From contig CAJUDO010000012.1 of NCBI GenBank assembly GCA_910585405.1, positions 1 to 64,000 of the forward strand: DNA of 64,000 bases. Direction: 5' to 3'. The translations under genes were made by a program, and so were the position numbers. Positions within the stretch are counted from its first letter, which is position 1. Every line of letters begins with the position of its first letter. The stretch is from an uncultured Peptococcaceae bacterium (lineage in GTDB: Bacteria > Bacillota > Peptococcia > Peptococcales > Peptococcaceae). Below the pieces are notes generated by a model. That model was not told where the DNA came from and did not search any database. It saw only the letters and a list, made by a program, of their open reading frames with translations. Shown piece by piece: positions 1-7,905 of this stretch.

Positions 1-112
1 TGTGTTCCGCCTAGTTTATAAATATGTGTCCAGGATTCTGGGTACATATCAAATTCGCATATAGCCAAGGGCGTTTTTACTGTTATAAAATTGTAAGCGA
101 TAGGTGAGCGTT

Positions 113-622
113 TCAAATTCCAAAGGCGGGGTCGTATTTTACGATTCCGACGAGCGGTTGGGCTGTTGGGTTTAGCTTAATGGCCATGAAGCTATCGTCT
201 GGGACTTCAAAGGGCGCTTGGATTCCATATAAGCTTGCAGATTGATATCCAGCTTTGGGATAATAGTGAGGATGGCCGAGGACGATTGCATATTGGTAGC
301 CCAGTTTTCGCGCGACCCGGTGTCCCTCTGCAATCAATGCCTGCCCGATGCCCTGACGCTGATAGGAGGGCAGAATGGATAATGGTGCGAGCGCAAGGGC
401 AACTTCTTTGCCTACTGTTACTTTGGTAAAAAGAATATGTCCGACAATTTTTTCGTCGCAAATAGCGACCAGAGATAATTGTGGGATAAAGGCATTGCTG
501 TTTCGCAAAGCGACAACAAGGTCCTGTTCAGTTCCGTCGCTTTGTTCTGCCGTGGAAAAGGCTGTTTTCACGACCTGATACACTGCATCGTAATCATTAG
601 GTTGTTCTTGTCTGATAATCAA
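113..622 (-). CDS. GNAT family N-acetyltransferase (YhbS-like)
   Basis: A 169-residue single-domain GNAT acetyltransferase that would move an acetyl group from acetyl-CoA to an amine; the substrate is unknown. The acetyl-CoA pyrophosphate loop is visible as QRQGIGQAL in the middle of the protein, preceded by the beta-strand LALAPLSILPSYQ, and the C-terminal GHPHYYPKAGY segment is typical of the YhbS subgroup. The start is a TTG: an AAAGGAG ribosome site lies 7 nt upstream and the next codons give IIRQEQPND, the usual GNAT beginning. It lies 13 nt downstream of a second GNAT gene on the same strand, so the two are probably co-transcribed. Family assignment is firm, function is not. Confidence 0.85.
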   Translation of the reverse strand: MIIRQEQPNDYDAVYQVVKTAFSTAEQSDGTEQDLVVALRNSNAFIPQLSLVAICDEKIVGHILFTKVTVGKEVALALAPLSILPSYQRQGIGQALIAEGHRVARKLGYQYAIVLGHPHYYPKAGYQSASLYGIQAPFEVPDDSFMAIKLNPTAQPLVGIVKYDPAFGI

Positions 623-635
623 GGTAATGCTCCTT

Positions 636-1313
636 TCAAGAATTCCATATTTCTATGGCTGTGTAGGTATGACTGTAATGGTAGCCCAGTTTTTTAGCCA
701 ATGACAGAGAGGCTTGGGTATGGGCATCCCAGCTGGGATATAAATTCCGTTTTAAACATTCCAGGATTAGCTTAGCGCCGCAAATTGTGGCCAGTCCTCT
801 TTGTCTGTAGCTTTCTCTGGTGTCAATTTCAATTTCGATTCCGTCCAGATATCTGGCATAGGAAGAAGCACCGGACACAAGAAGAGCGTCTTTGCAGATG
901 ACTGCGCCTATTCCGAGAGCCTGGTAGGTTGCATAGTCAGGAAATTGTGCGACAAGATCAGCACTCCATGGCTCAGCTTTGCATTTGTGATAAAGGGATT
1001 CTTCCATCATGGAGAGTGTGTAGCCTTGAGGTAAAGTTGTGATGATGCGTTCCAAGGCTTCTTTGTCAAAAGTATCTTTTTCCTTCTTTGTTGCATAACG
1101 GGAAATGATGTTGGCTTTCTTTCCATAGATTTGCATGAGCATCTCTTGCCACGATTTTGTTTGTGGCACAAGAATTCTATAATTTGGCGCGAAACCATTT
1201 GGTGTATAAGCAGCCAGTTCCGCATTTACTTTTCCTGCAAAAAAAGAGAAATCTCCTAGAATAGCCATTGCTGCAGTTGGTTGTATCAGATCATCTGTGT
1301 AGATTTTTCCCAT
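636..1313 (-). CDS. GNAT acetyltransferase of the ZmaR-like group; true start probably upstream
   Basis: From the first ATG this reads as 225 residues and resembles the larger GNAT group that includes zwittermicin-resistance-type acetyltransferases: an N-terminal GDFSFFAGKVN motif and a C-terminal acetyl-CoA segment (YRQRGLAT) followed by WDAHTQASLSLAKKLGY. The substrate is unknown. Family-like coding sequence continues 30 codons upstream of that ATG, including the segment LFVNWEETLVWACLQGVMG, back to about position 1403. No ATG, GTG or TTG occurs there, but a perfect AAGGAGG lies at 1413-1419, nine nt before an ATA codon at 1403-1401. Either the gene uses a rare start or its start codon is lost. 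It heads a two-gene minus-strand unit with the downstream GNAT. Confidence 0.75.
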   Translation of the reverse strand: MGKIYTDDLIQPTAAMAILGDFSFFAGKVNAELAAYTPNGFAPNYRILVPQTKSWQEMLMQIYGKKANIISRYATKKEKDTFDKEALERIITTLPQGYTLSMMEESLYHKCKAEPWSADLVAQFPDYATYQALGIGAVICKDALLVSGASSYARYLDGIEIEIDTRESYRQRGLATICGAKLILECLKRNLYPSWDAHTQASLSLAKKLGYHYSHTYTAIEIWNS

Positions 1314-1685
1314 AACACCTTGCAGACAAGCCCAGACAAGAGTTTCCTCCCAATTGACAAATAAGGGGGCAACAATATTGGTATTGATGACTTGGTATGG
1401 TATAGGAAATCGCCTCCTTGCCCTACTTACATAAAATTTCGTTGGTTTTGTAATGACTGGTTATTAAAAGTTAAACATATTTAGGAGTTAAAGGCAAGTA
1501 AAATATGGAGGTGTCGTTTGTTTGTAGCAAAATTGTGGCGGGTTAAGGTTAAGTATTTTTTCATACTTTAGAGGCATGTTTATGGATGAAGAATAGGCAT
1601 TAGACATTGAAAATAGGTTGAGATACAATAATACAGAATGAAGGAAAGATCGACTGACAATCCAAAATTTGAGAGGAAGATGAAA

Positions 1686-2372
1686 ATGGATTTACACAAA
1701 ACAGATTCTGAATTTATGGAGCTCTTTGAGCAGTTTGCATTTGATGAGGTTGTGAATGAAAAGGGGCAGCAGCTTCCAGAGCATACCCGTTATCTGGTGA
1801 TTTTGGCGACGTTGATTGGTTGCGGCGGTTTGGACGTTTATAAAGAAATGCTTCCCAAAGCATTAGATAATGGAATGACGCCGATAGAGGTGAAGGAAAT
1901 TGTATATCAGGCGACGGACTATTTGGGCTATGGCAGAATTCTGGCTTTCTTGCATGCGACAAATGATATTTTGTCAGAGAGGGGTGTGGAGCTGCCTTTG
2001 GAGGGACAGGCAACGACAGGCTCCGATAATCGGCTGGAAAAAGGAATTGAAGCGCAGGCAGAAATTTTCGGAGCCCATATGCGAGAGGCGTGGAAAGCCG
2101 GGCATATTAACCGTTGGCTGGCAGCAAACTGCTTCGGCGATTATTATACGCGCAAAGTTTTGGATCTTGCGCAGCGCGAATTGATTACGTTCTGTTTTTT
2201 GATGGCGCAGGGCGGTTGCGAGCCACAGCTGATTGCCCATTCCAAGGGCAATATGAATATGGGAAATGATAAAGCCTTTCTGGAAAAGGTTGTTTCGCAA
2301 TGTCTGCCGTATATCGGTTATCCTCGCAGTCTGAATGCCATAACCTGTATCAATAAGGCAACAGAAGAATAA
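1686..2372 (+). CDS. Carboxymuconolactone decarboxylase (CMD/AhpD-like) family protein
   Basis: About 228 residues holding two CMD-like helical repeats. The first has the family hallmark RYLVILATLIGCGGLDVYKEMLPKALDNG with an EVKEIVYQATDYLGYGR helix pair. The second repeat (RELITFCFLMAQGGCEPQLIAHSKGNMN) carries the single cysteine in the position where AhpD proteins have a CxxC. The family includes gamma-carboxymuconolactone decarboxylases and peroxidase-like thiol proteins; with only isolated cysteines a classic AhpD disulfide mechanism looks unlikely. Three in-frame ATGs exist (1638, 1680, 1686). I chose 1686 because a GAGAGGA site (1671-1677) is correctly spaced from it. The gene stands alone and ends in a clear terminator. 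Confidence 0.8.
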   Translation: MDLHKTDSEFMELFEQFAFDEVVNEKGQQLPEHTRYLVILATLIGCGGLDVYKEMLPKALDNGMTPIEVKEIVYQATDYLGYGRILAFLHATNDILSERGVELPLEGQATTGSDNRLEKGIEAQAEIFGAHMREAWKAGHINRWLAANCFGDYYTRKVLDLAQRELITFCFLMAQGGCEPQLIAHSKGNMNMGNDKAFLEKVVSQCLPYIGYPRSLNAITCINKATEE

Positions 2373-2457
2373 AGCTGAAGAACGGCATTTCAGCAATATC
2401 CCATGTAAATTTTCTTACAGAATGTTGCAAGCTGAAATATGCTTCTGTTTTTGCAGC

Positions 2458-2518
2458 CCGTTGATATTTAGTATTTTTTGCTTGAAGGGGAAAACTACTA
2501 AATATCGGCGGGTTTTTA
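2458..2518 (+). terminator. Rho-independent terminator after the CMD-family gene
   Basis: A 16-bp stem with two G-U pairs: the arm at 2458-2473 (CCGTTGATATTTAGTA) pairs with 2496-2511, followed at once by GTTTTTAG. It lies about 85 nt past the CMD gene stop; the stretch between shows no gene. Confidence 0.75.
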
Positions 2519-2588
2519 GATAGGTGCGGGAAAAGCCGTTTCTTCTCCTGCAATCTGCAATTTGCTGAATGGCAGGATGATTTTTTTC

Positions 2589-2617
2589 TTGCGTCTGTGG
2601 CAGGAATCTGCTATGAT
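2589..2617 (+). promoter_or_regulatory. Sigma-70-type promoter for the dihydrouridine synthase gene
   Basis: TTGCGT at 2589-2594 and TATGAT at 2612-2617 are separated by 17 nt. This places the transcript start about 20 nt before the start codon at 2645. Confidence 0.55.
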
Positions 2618-2644
2618 GGGAAAAATAAAAACGGGAGCAAGAAA

Positions 2645-3613
2645 ATGAACAAAATCAGAGAAATTTTGCAGGAAAACCCAGTTGTAGCGGCGCCTATGGC
2701 TGGAGTCAGCGATCGCCCTTCGCGGCTGATTGCCAGAGAATATGGCTGTGGTTTGGTATATACGGAAATGATTAGTGCAAAGGCGCTGACCTATCGCAAT
2801 CAAAAAACGTATCTTCTTATGAATATGAAAGGTGAACAACAGCCTGTGAATATGCAAATCTTTGGCTCGGAGCCAGATGTGATGGCAGAGGGAGCCAGGA
2901 TTATGCAGGCGTGTGGGGCGCAGATCATAGACATTAATATGGGCTGTCCGGTGCCTAAAGTGGTGAATAACGGCGAGGGCTCTGCTTTAATGCGCAACCC
3001 AGAATTGGCAGCGGAGATTGTGTCTGCTATGGTAAAGGCGGTTGATGTACCGGTGACGGTGAAATTCCGCAAGGGTTGGGACGACGCTTCTGTGAATGCT
3101 GTAGAATTTGCCCGTCGGATGGAAGCGGCGGGCGCCAGCGCGATTGCGGTGCACGGTCGCACGCGTATGCAGTATTATAGTGGAAAAGCAGATTGGAATA
3201 TCATTGGTCAGGTAAAAGAGGCTGTTACGGTACCAGTGATTGGCAATGGTGATATTTTTGTACCGGAGGATGGCAAGGCAATGCTGGAACAGACAAACTG
3301 TGATGGTATTATGCTGGGTCGTGGCGCGCTAGGACGCCCGTGGTTGTATCGGCAAATGACAGAGTATTTGCGCACTGGCGGCTATGAGGGGGAACCGACA
3401 TTGGAGCAACGTCGACAGGTGATAACCCATCATGCCCGGTTGATTTGCGAGGAAAAGGGTGAGCGGGTTGCAATGAAGGAAATGCGTAAGCACATTGCTT
3501 GGTACTATAAAGGTTTGCCCGGAGCCGCCCGTATGCGGGATGCTATTAATACGGTTGCTACAATGGAGGATTTGGAGCACTTATTAGAAATTAGTTTAGA
3601 TGGGCGGATATAA
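2645..3613 (+). CDS. dusB: tRNA dihydrouridine synthase (DusB-type)
   Basis: A 322-residue flavoenzyme that reduces uridines in the tRNA D-loop to dihydrouridine. The TIM-barrel N-terminus has the FMN-binding APMAGVSDRPSR segment. The catalytic cysteine is C101 in INMGCPVPKVV, followed by KFRKGWDD and HGRTRMQYYSG, and the phosphate-binding NGDIF and MLGRGALGRPW loops. Length matches the family. The ATG at 2645 is chosen over an upstream in-frame codon because the alignable protein starts there and a GGGAGC ribosome site precedes it. The gene is monocistronic behind its own promoter, with codY starting 96 nt later. Confidence 0.95.
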   Translation: MNKIREILQENPVVAAPMAGVSDRPSRLIAREYGCGLVYTEMISAKALTYRNQKTYLLMNMKGEQQPVNMQIFGSEPDVMAEGARIMQACGAQIIDINMGCPVPKVVNNGEGSALMRNPELAAEIVSAMVKAVDVPVTVKFRKGWDDASVNAVEFARRMEAAGASAIAVHGRTRMQYYSGKADWNIIGQVKEAVTVPVIGNGDIFVPEDGKAMLEQTNCDGIMLGRGALGRPWLYRQMTEYLRTGGYEGEPTLEQRRQVITHHARLICEEKGERVAMKEMRKHIAWYYKGLPGAARMRDAINTVATMEDLEHLLEISLDGRI

Positions 3614-3626
3614 TTTCCTGAATAAA
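3612..3626 (+). promoter_or_regulatory. Weak CodY-box-like sequence upstream of codY
   Basis: The 15-mer AATTTCCTGAATAAA matches 11 of 15 positions of the established CodY consensus AATTTTCWGAAAATT and lies about 85 nt before the codY start, which would suit autoregulation. AT-rich DNA yields such matches by chance, so this is only a candidate. Confidence 0.25.
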
Positions 3627-3709
3627 ATTTTGCCTTCTATGAATATTATGTAAATCAATGGTAATAATACTATTATCTTGGAAATGTGATTGATTAGGAG
3701 GAAGAAAAA

Positions 3710-4441
3710 ATGGAAATGGAAAAAGTATTGGAAAAAAACAGAACGATGCATCATCTAATGCAGAAAGCTACGGTTGATGCGCTGGACTTCCAGCATGCGA
3801 CAGAAGAATTGCGCAGTGTATTACAATGCAGTGTGTATATTATGAATCAAAGTGGTGAATTACTGGGTTTTAGTGATACAGAAACCATGCAGATTTTTAG
3901 CCGGAAGGAATTGGAGGATAAGCAGTGCAGCAAGGATAATCAGGAATGGATTTTTTCGGTCCGCCAACCGATGTACAACCAGTGGCACAATGGAAATTGT
4001 TTGGCGCTTTTACCTATTGTGAATCAGTCGGAACAGCTAGGTATGTTGATTTGCGGCAGGGAGCAGGAAGAATTTTCTGTGGAAGGACAATTGCTTGCAG
4101 AATATGCCGCAACTTTGGCGGCGGTGATGATGATTCGTGCAGCCAGCCGTAAAGCAGAAACGGAAGCGCGCAAGAAAAATGTTGTGCAATTAGCCTTGGA
4201 AGTGCTATCCTATTCCGAATTAGAGGCAGTAAAATATATTTTTAATGAAATTGACGGCAGCGAGGGCTTTTTGGTGGCCAGCAAATTGGCTGAGGAATAC
4301 AAATTGACTCGTTCGGTGATTGTGAATGCCTTGCGCAAACTAGAAAGCGCAGGAGTTATCGACGCACGTTCATTGGGTATGAAAGGTACCTACATTAAAA
4401 TACTGAACGATTATCTGTATGAAGAATTGGCTGCAATATAA
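3710..4441 (+). CDS. codY: CodY-type GTP/branched-chain amino acid-sensing global regulator
   Basis: A 243-residue transcription factor. The N-terminal GAF-like effector domain (about residues 1-150) would bind branched-chain amino acids. The C-terminal winged helix ends in TRSVIVNALRKLESAGVIDARSLGMKGTY, the near-invariant CodY recognition helix and wing. The protein is slightly shorter than typical CodY (about 259). The start is set by TAGGAGGAAG 7-8 nt before the ATG. In Firmicutes CodY represses nitrogen, transport and virulence-type genes when nutrients are plentiful. It lies alone between dusB and a terminator, not in the xerC-hslVU-codY context seen in bacilli. Confidence 0.92.
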   Translation: MEMEKVLEKNRTMHHLMQKATVDALDFQHATEELRSVLQCSVYIMNQSGELLGFSDTETMQIFSRKELEDKQCSKDNQEWIFSVRQPMYNQWHNGNCLALLPIVNQSEQLGMLICGREQEEFSVEGQLLAEYAATLAAVMMIRAASRKAETEARKKNVVQLALEVLSYSELEAVKYIFNEIDGSEGFLVASKLAEEYKLTRSVIVNALRKLESAGVIDARSLGMKGTYIKILNDYLYEELAAI

Positions 4442-4457
4442 TAGGGAAAGAGGATGG

Positions 4458-4490
4458 GCTATGCATCAAATATCTGGTGCATAGCTTATT
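4458..4490 (+). terminator. Terminator after codY
   Basis: GCTATGCATCA at 4458-4468 pairs with TGGTGCATAGC (one mismatch) and is followed by TTATTTTG. Confidence 0.65.
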
Positions 4491-4577
4491 TTGCGTTCAA
4501 AATATAATGCAGAAGAGCAGGTAACAGCAAGATGAAGCCAGAAAATTATAAAATTATCAGGTACCTTAATTTTATTG

Positions 4578-4634
4578 TTGACAAGATAAGTAGGTACCTT
4601 TATAATATAAAAAGAAAGGTACCTACTTATCTTG
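4578..4634 (+). promoter_or_regulatory. Consensus promoter embedded in a 20-bp palindromic operator
   Basis: TTGACA at 4578-4583 and TATAAT at 4601-4606 are both perfect with a 17-nt spacer. A perfect inverted repeat with 20-nt arms (4582-4601 and 4615-4634, arm beginning CAAGATAAGTAGGTACC) covers the spacer, the -10 and the predicted transcript start. Each arm contains a version of the smaller palindrome AAGGTACCTT, and a third copy (AGGTACCTT) lies upstream at 4559-4567. The placement is that of a repressor operator. The obvious candidates are the MarR or DtxR regulators encoded in the operon itself. Confidence 0.85.
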
Positions 4635-4643
4635 AAGGGGGAA

Positions 4644-4931
4644 ATGAGCATCTTGAATACAAATGATACAATAATAGCCGAAGAACTTCGGAAGCTATTG
4701 CCTGAAATATTGATAGAATATCTCTGGAATTTAGCTGAACAAGAAACAAGGGATGTAGATGGCGCTCTGGTCGAATGCAGTCTAACAGCCGTCGAACAAG
4801 ACGGAAAAATGGTGCAGCAAATTGATTTTTTTAATCGGCAGCATATTTTAACTGGGTTTTTACCGGTTTGCTGTAATCTCTATATCATTATCTACCCCGA
4901 TGGAAATCGCGAAATGATTTCAGCGGCTTGA
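4644..4931 (+). CDS. Small conserved-looking protein of unknown function
   Basis: A 95-residue soluble protein that I do not recognise. It is rich in acidic residues at the N-terminus (DTIIAEELRKLLPEILIEYLWNLAEQ) and then mixed beta (VECSLTAVEQDGKMVQQIDFFN, NLYIIIYPDGNREMI). It has no signal peptide or membrane segment. It is the first gene behind the strong palindromic promoter, and its stop overlaps the ribosome site of the MarR gene, which starts 14 nt after it, so translation is probably coupled. An AAGGGGG site precedes the ATG at 4644. Its position with two metal-type regulators suggests a role in the same response, by inference only. Confidence 0.7.
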   Translation: MSILNTNDTIIAEELRKLLPEILIEYLWNLAEQETRDVDGALVECSLTAVEQDGKMVQQIDFFNRQHILTGFLPVCCNLYIIIYPDGNREMISAA

Positions 4932-4945
4932 AAGGAGTTTGCAGA

Positions 4946-5710
4946 ATGAGTGAAAAAGAATTGGTTTTAGTTGAACAATTTATACGGCTGCATTGGTTGA
5001 TTCCAAGATACGTGCATCAATGCCACAAGACAAGTGATCCCTTTGTCAATTCTTACAGTAGTCAGGGACGCGTTCTAAGGCTGATGCAGCGTAAGCAGAA
5101 GGCAACGCAAAAGGAATTGGCAGAAATTTTAGGCATGCGTTCCCAATCTTTAGGTGAGCTATTAGGGAAGCTGGAAAAGAAAGGCTATATTCTTCGGAGC
5201 CAGTCCAAAACAGACAAAAGGGTGGTAGAGATAACGCTGACTGAATTAGGAAAAACAGCGAGACTGGAAGAAAATAATGGGGATTTTAATTATGAGATTT
5301 TCAGTTGCTTTTCTGAAGAAGAACAAGAGCAGCTGCATGATTATTTTAGCCGCATGATTAATCATTTAGAGCAGCTTTGTAGTGCGGGTCAGGTGGACAG
5401 TGTCGGTCAGGCAAGAACGCGGAGGTCGGGCCGTCATACAGAGTGGGGAGAGCATATGCATGGTCATATTCATGAGCATATGCATGACATGCTTCATACC
5501 TTTAACAAGGATGAATTGAGTAGGCAGTATCAAGCTTCATCGGAAATAACCAATGGGATGCAATATTTTTCGGATATAGAATCAGAAGTGTCTAGTGGGG
5601 AACAGACATTAGAAAATGAATATTGTAATGGCTGCAGCAATCACTGCCCATTAAGCCAGCCCCGCTGTAAGCGAGGTGTTATGATGCAGCAAAAATTCTT
5701 AAGAAAGTGA
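4946..5710 (+). CDS. MarR-family regulator with His-rich and Cys-rich C-terminal extension
   Basis: A 254-residue protein. Residues about 1-145 form a MarR winged helix: helix-turn-helix RKQKATQKELAEILGMRSQSLGELLGKLEKKGYILR and wing SKTDKRVVEITLTELG. Ordinary MarR proteins end there. This one continues with a histidine cluster (H164, H170, H172, H174, H176, H178, H180, H184; HMHGHIHEHMHDMLH) and a four-cysteine C-terminus (C227, C230, C234, C241). These look like metal-binding or Fe-S ligands, so the regulator may sense a metal or redox state. The ATG at 4946 follows AAAGGAG (4931-4937). It shares an operon with an unknown gene and a DtxR-type regulator and may bind the palindrome in the operon promoter. 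Confidence 0.85.
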   Translation: MSEKELVLVEQFIRLHWLIPRYVHQCHKTSDPFVNSYSSQGRVLRLMQRKQKATQKELAEILGMRSQSLGELLGKLEKKGYILRSQSKTDKRVVEITLTELGKTARLEENNGDFNYEIFSCFSEEEQEQLHDYFSRMINHLEQLCSAGQVDSVGQARTRRSGRHTEWGEHMHGHIHEHMHDMLHTFNKDELSRQYQASSEITNGMQYFSDIESEVSSGEQTLENEYCNGCSNHCPLSQPRCKRGVMMQQKFLRK

Positions 5711-5747
5711 TACGTCCTGCAAATCATAGGACGAAGGAATAGATTTT

Positions 5748-6119
5748 ATGAAATCACAAGAATCAGCAGAAAATTATTTGGAAACCATTTTGCTGCTGCA
5801 GCGCAAACAGGGCTATGTGCGGGCTACTGATATTGCGGAAAGTCTGCAGTATACCAAAGCGAGCATCAGCAGAGCGGTTAAACTGCTCAAAGAAAAAGGC
5901 TACCTCTATCAGGATGCGCATAAGATGATTTTCCTTACCCCAAAGGGGGAAGAAAAAGCTGTACAGATTTACGAACGACATCAGTTTTTTGTAGTTTTCT
6001 TAACGGAAGTTCTGCAACTTGATCCACAAATTGCAGAACAGGATGCCTGCCGCATGGAACATGTAGTCAGTGACAGCACTTTTCAAGGTTTTCAACAGTT
6101 GTATGAAAAAATGAAATAG
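5748..6119 (+). CDS. DtxR/MntR-family metal-dependent transcriptional regulator
   Basis: A 123-residue regulator with the family's N-terminal winged helix (ESAENYLETILLLQRKQGYVRATDIAESLQYTKASISRAVKLLKEKGYL) and a dimerisation/metal segment (YERHQFFVVFLTEVLQLDP, then EQDACRMEHVVSD). The C and E/H residues in that last block are the usual metal ligands of MntR/DtxR proteins. There is no SH3-like third domain, as in short MntR forms. It lies 37 nt after the His/Cys-rich MarR gene and closes the operon. A close paralogue is encoded at 38245-38622. The metal is not evident; Mn or Fe is expected for the family. Confidence 0.88.
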   Translation: MKSQESAENYLETILLLQRKQGYVRATDIAESLQYTKASISRAVKLLKEKGYLYQDAHKMIFLTPKGEEKAVQIYERHQFFVVFLTEVLQLDPQIAEQDACRMEHVVSDSTFQGFQQLYEKMK

Positions 6120-6163
6120 TGGTTTAAAAAGTACGTCATTCGATTGATGTGTCAGGGCGCAAA

Positions 6164-6200
6164 AAGGCCCATTTGCTTATAGTATCAGCAAATGGGCCTT
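6164..6200. terminator. Bidirectional terminator between convergent operons
   Basis: A perfect 14-bp stem, AAGGCCCATTTGCT at 6164-6177 with 6187-6200. It is flanked by A-runs on the left and AAGATTTTT on the right, so it can stop both the plus-strand regulator operon and the minus-strand flavoprotein operon. Confidence 0.9.
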
Positions 6201-6207
6201 AAGATTT

Positions 6208-7887
6208 TTATTTCACTTTATCGCGCCATTCCAGTATTACTTCTCCGTCAGGATTTTTGCGGATTGTTTGGAACTTATTATTTAACAATGGATTGGTGAA
6301 AGTGTAGTCAATCCGTTTGTGCATGCCACGACTTTCTTTACGATTGCGGGAAGTGATGGCGACAGCTTCAGCCAAATCAATCAGATCAAATAATTCCATA
6401 GTGCGCATGAGTTGATGGGCGTCTTCACAGCCAATTTCTTTTTTTGCATAAGATTTTAAATCAGCCAGATATTTGATTCCAGCCCGCATCATATCTTCAG
6501 AGCGTACTTTCAAGCCAATATAATCATTCATGATAACCTGGAGAGAGGAGTTAGCCTCCAACCACTGTGCACCGTTTTGGCGATTCATCAATTTATTGTA
6601 AAAATCAGCTCTTTGCTGAATCAGTGGATGATTACTTACATCATATTCTGGCACTGTTTTTACATATTCGGCTACGGATTCGGCTGCGATATCACCCCAA
6701 ACAGAAGCGCTGGTGATATTGCCGCGCACGTTGCCGCAGCAGATGCCTGCTGCATAAATTCCCGGTACATTGGTGCCAGCATTTAAGTCAATATCAATGC
6801 CCCGTTGGGCTAAAGAGTAATCGTAAGTACCAAATTCAATCATACTTTTGTGTAAGTCGATACCTCTTTGGTCTAAATAATCTGTAATAGAGTCAATTCC
6901 TTCACATTTGAACTGCTGGTGCTGATAAGCATGATCTTCTTCACTATAGCCGGTGCAATTCATATAAGTAGGCCCTTGGGCGGTTTCCAGACGATCTCCG
7001 AAAATTCCCGGATAGATATCCATCATGGCGTCACCCCGTTTGCGATCTGGTTTGTCAGTGAAAGGACTGATGGAATCGCCGTTGATATCAGACAGTACGC
7101 CGAACCAGGTAGCTTTTCCGGAGCGAGCAAAGCCTTTCACACCGGCATGACGGTAGGGGACGTCAATATTGACCAGCTTGGCACCTGCCCGATAGGCAAT
7201 AGCGGCGCCACCGGCAGCAGCCGGGCAGCTGTGGGTGTTAAAAATGAAAGCAGGGTTTACGTTGGGATACATGCGCATGGCCTGGGCTGTAGCTACCAGC
7301 ACTGCTTTGGCCTGGAATACGATAATTTCCGGTTCATCCTCGGCCAGACTAAAACCAATTGCGCCTACAGCGCGGCCTTCATCGTTGGTCAAAATATCAT
7401 TGATAAATACTTTATTCATAATTTTCGCGCCGTTTTTGCGAGCTTCCTTGGTCAGACACATTTTTTGATTGTGACCGTCATATTTTAAATGATAGCATTG
7501 CCGATCCGGCATGGTGTGTCCTTCAAACCGGTATTTGCCGGTTGGCTTCATATTGATACCATAGGATTCCCAACGCTCTACGATACTTTTTGTGCGCAGC
7601 ATCATTTTTTTCAGCATGGCCGGATCCTGCCATGGACCGCCTTCCATGCCTTCTCCGATTTCGCTGAGAACTTTTTGAAAATCGTCGCCGTGACATTCTG
7701 GAATATAGCACATATAATGGTCATTGCCGCCGCAGCCGGAACCAGAACGACGTGTATCTGCCTTTTCTGCAATGAGGACATCAACGCCCAAGGCTGCCGC
7801 TGTGATGGCTGACTGCAAACCAGCGACTCCGCCGCCGATAATTAAATAATCTGTTTTTACAATATCTTTACGAATTTTGACTTCCAT
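6208..7887 (-). CDS. FAD-dependent reductase of the AprA/fumarate-reductase flavoprotein family
   Basis: A 559-residue cytosolic flavoprotein. The N-terminal dinucleotide fold TDYLIIGGGVAGLQSAITAAALG binds FAD, followed by EKADTRRSGSGCGGNDHY and, late in the protein, the second FAD motif TNVPGIYAAGICCGNVRGNITSASVWG. The helical C-terminus contains the ESRGMHKRIDY motif typical of FrdA/SdhA/AprA proteins. The best match by memory is the adenylylsulfate-reductase alpha group, but the partner is an 81-residue ferredoxin rather than a full AprB, and no sat or sulfite reductase is present. It is the last gene of a transporter-ferredoxin-flavoprotein operon. I infer electron transfer from the ferredoxin to a small anionic acceptor imported by the transporter; the substrate is unknown. 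Confidence 0.85.
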   Translation of the reverse strand: MEVKIRKDIVKTDYLIIGGGVAGLQSAITAAALGVDVLIAEKADTRRSGSGCGGNDHYMCYIPECHGDDFQKVLSEIGEGMEGGPWQDPAMLKKMMLRTKSIVERWESYGINMKPTGKYRFEGHTMPDRQCYHLKYDGHNQKMCLTKEARKNGAKIMNKVFINDILTNDEGRAVGAIGFSLAEDEPEIIVFQAKAVLVATAQAMRMYPNVNPAFIFNTHSCPAAAGGAAIAYRAGAKLVNIDVPYRHAGVKGFARSGKATWFGVLSDINGDSISPFTDKPDRKRGDAMMDIYPGIFGDRLETAQGPTYMNCTGYSEEDHAYQHQQFKCEGIDSITDYLDQRGIDLHKSMIEFGTYDYSLAQRGIDIDLNAGTNVPGIYAAGICCGNVRGNITSASVWGDIAAESVAEYVKTVPEYDVSNHPLIQQRADFYNKLMNRQNGAQWLEANSSLQVIMNDYIGLKVRSEDMMRAGIKYLADLKSYAKKEIGCEDAHQLMRTMELFDLIDLAEAVAITSRNRKESRGMHKRIDYTFTNPLLNNKFQTIRKNPDGEVILEWRDKVK

Positions 7888-7905
7888 GATTTTGCACCTC
7901 TTTCG

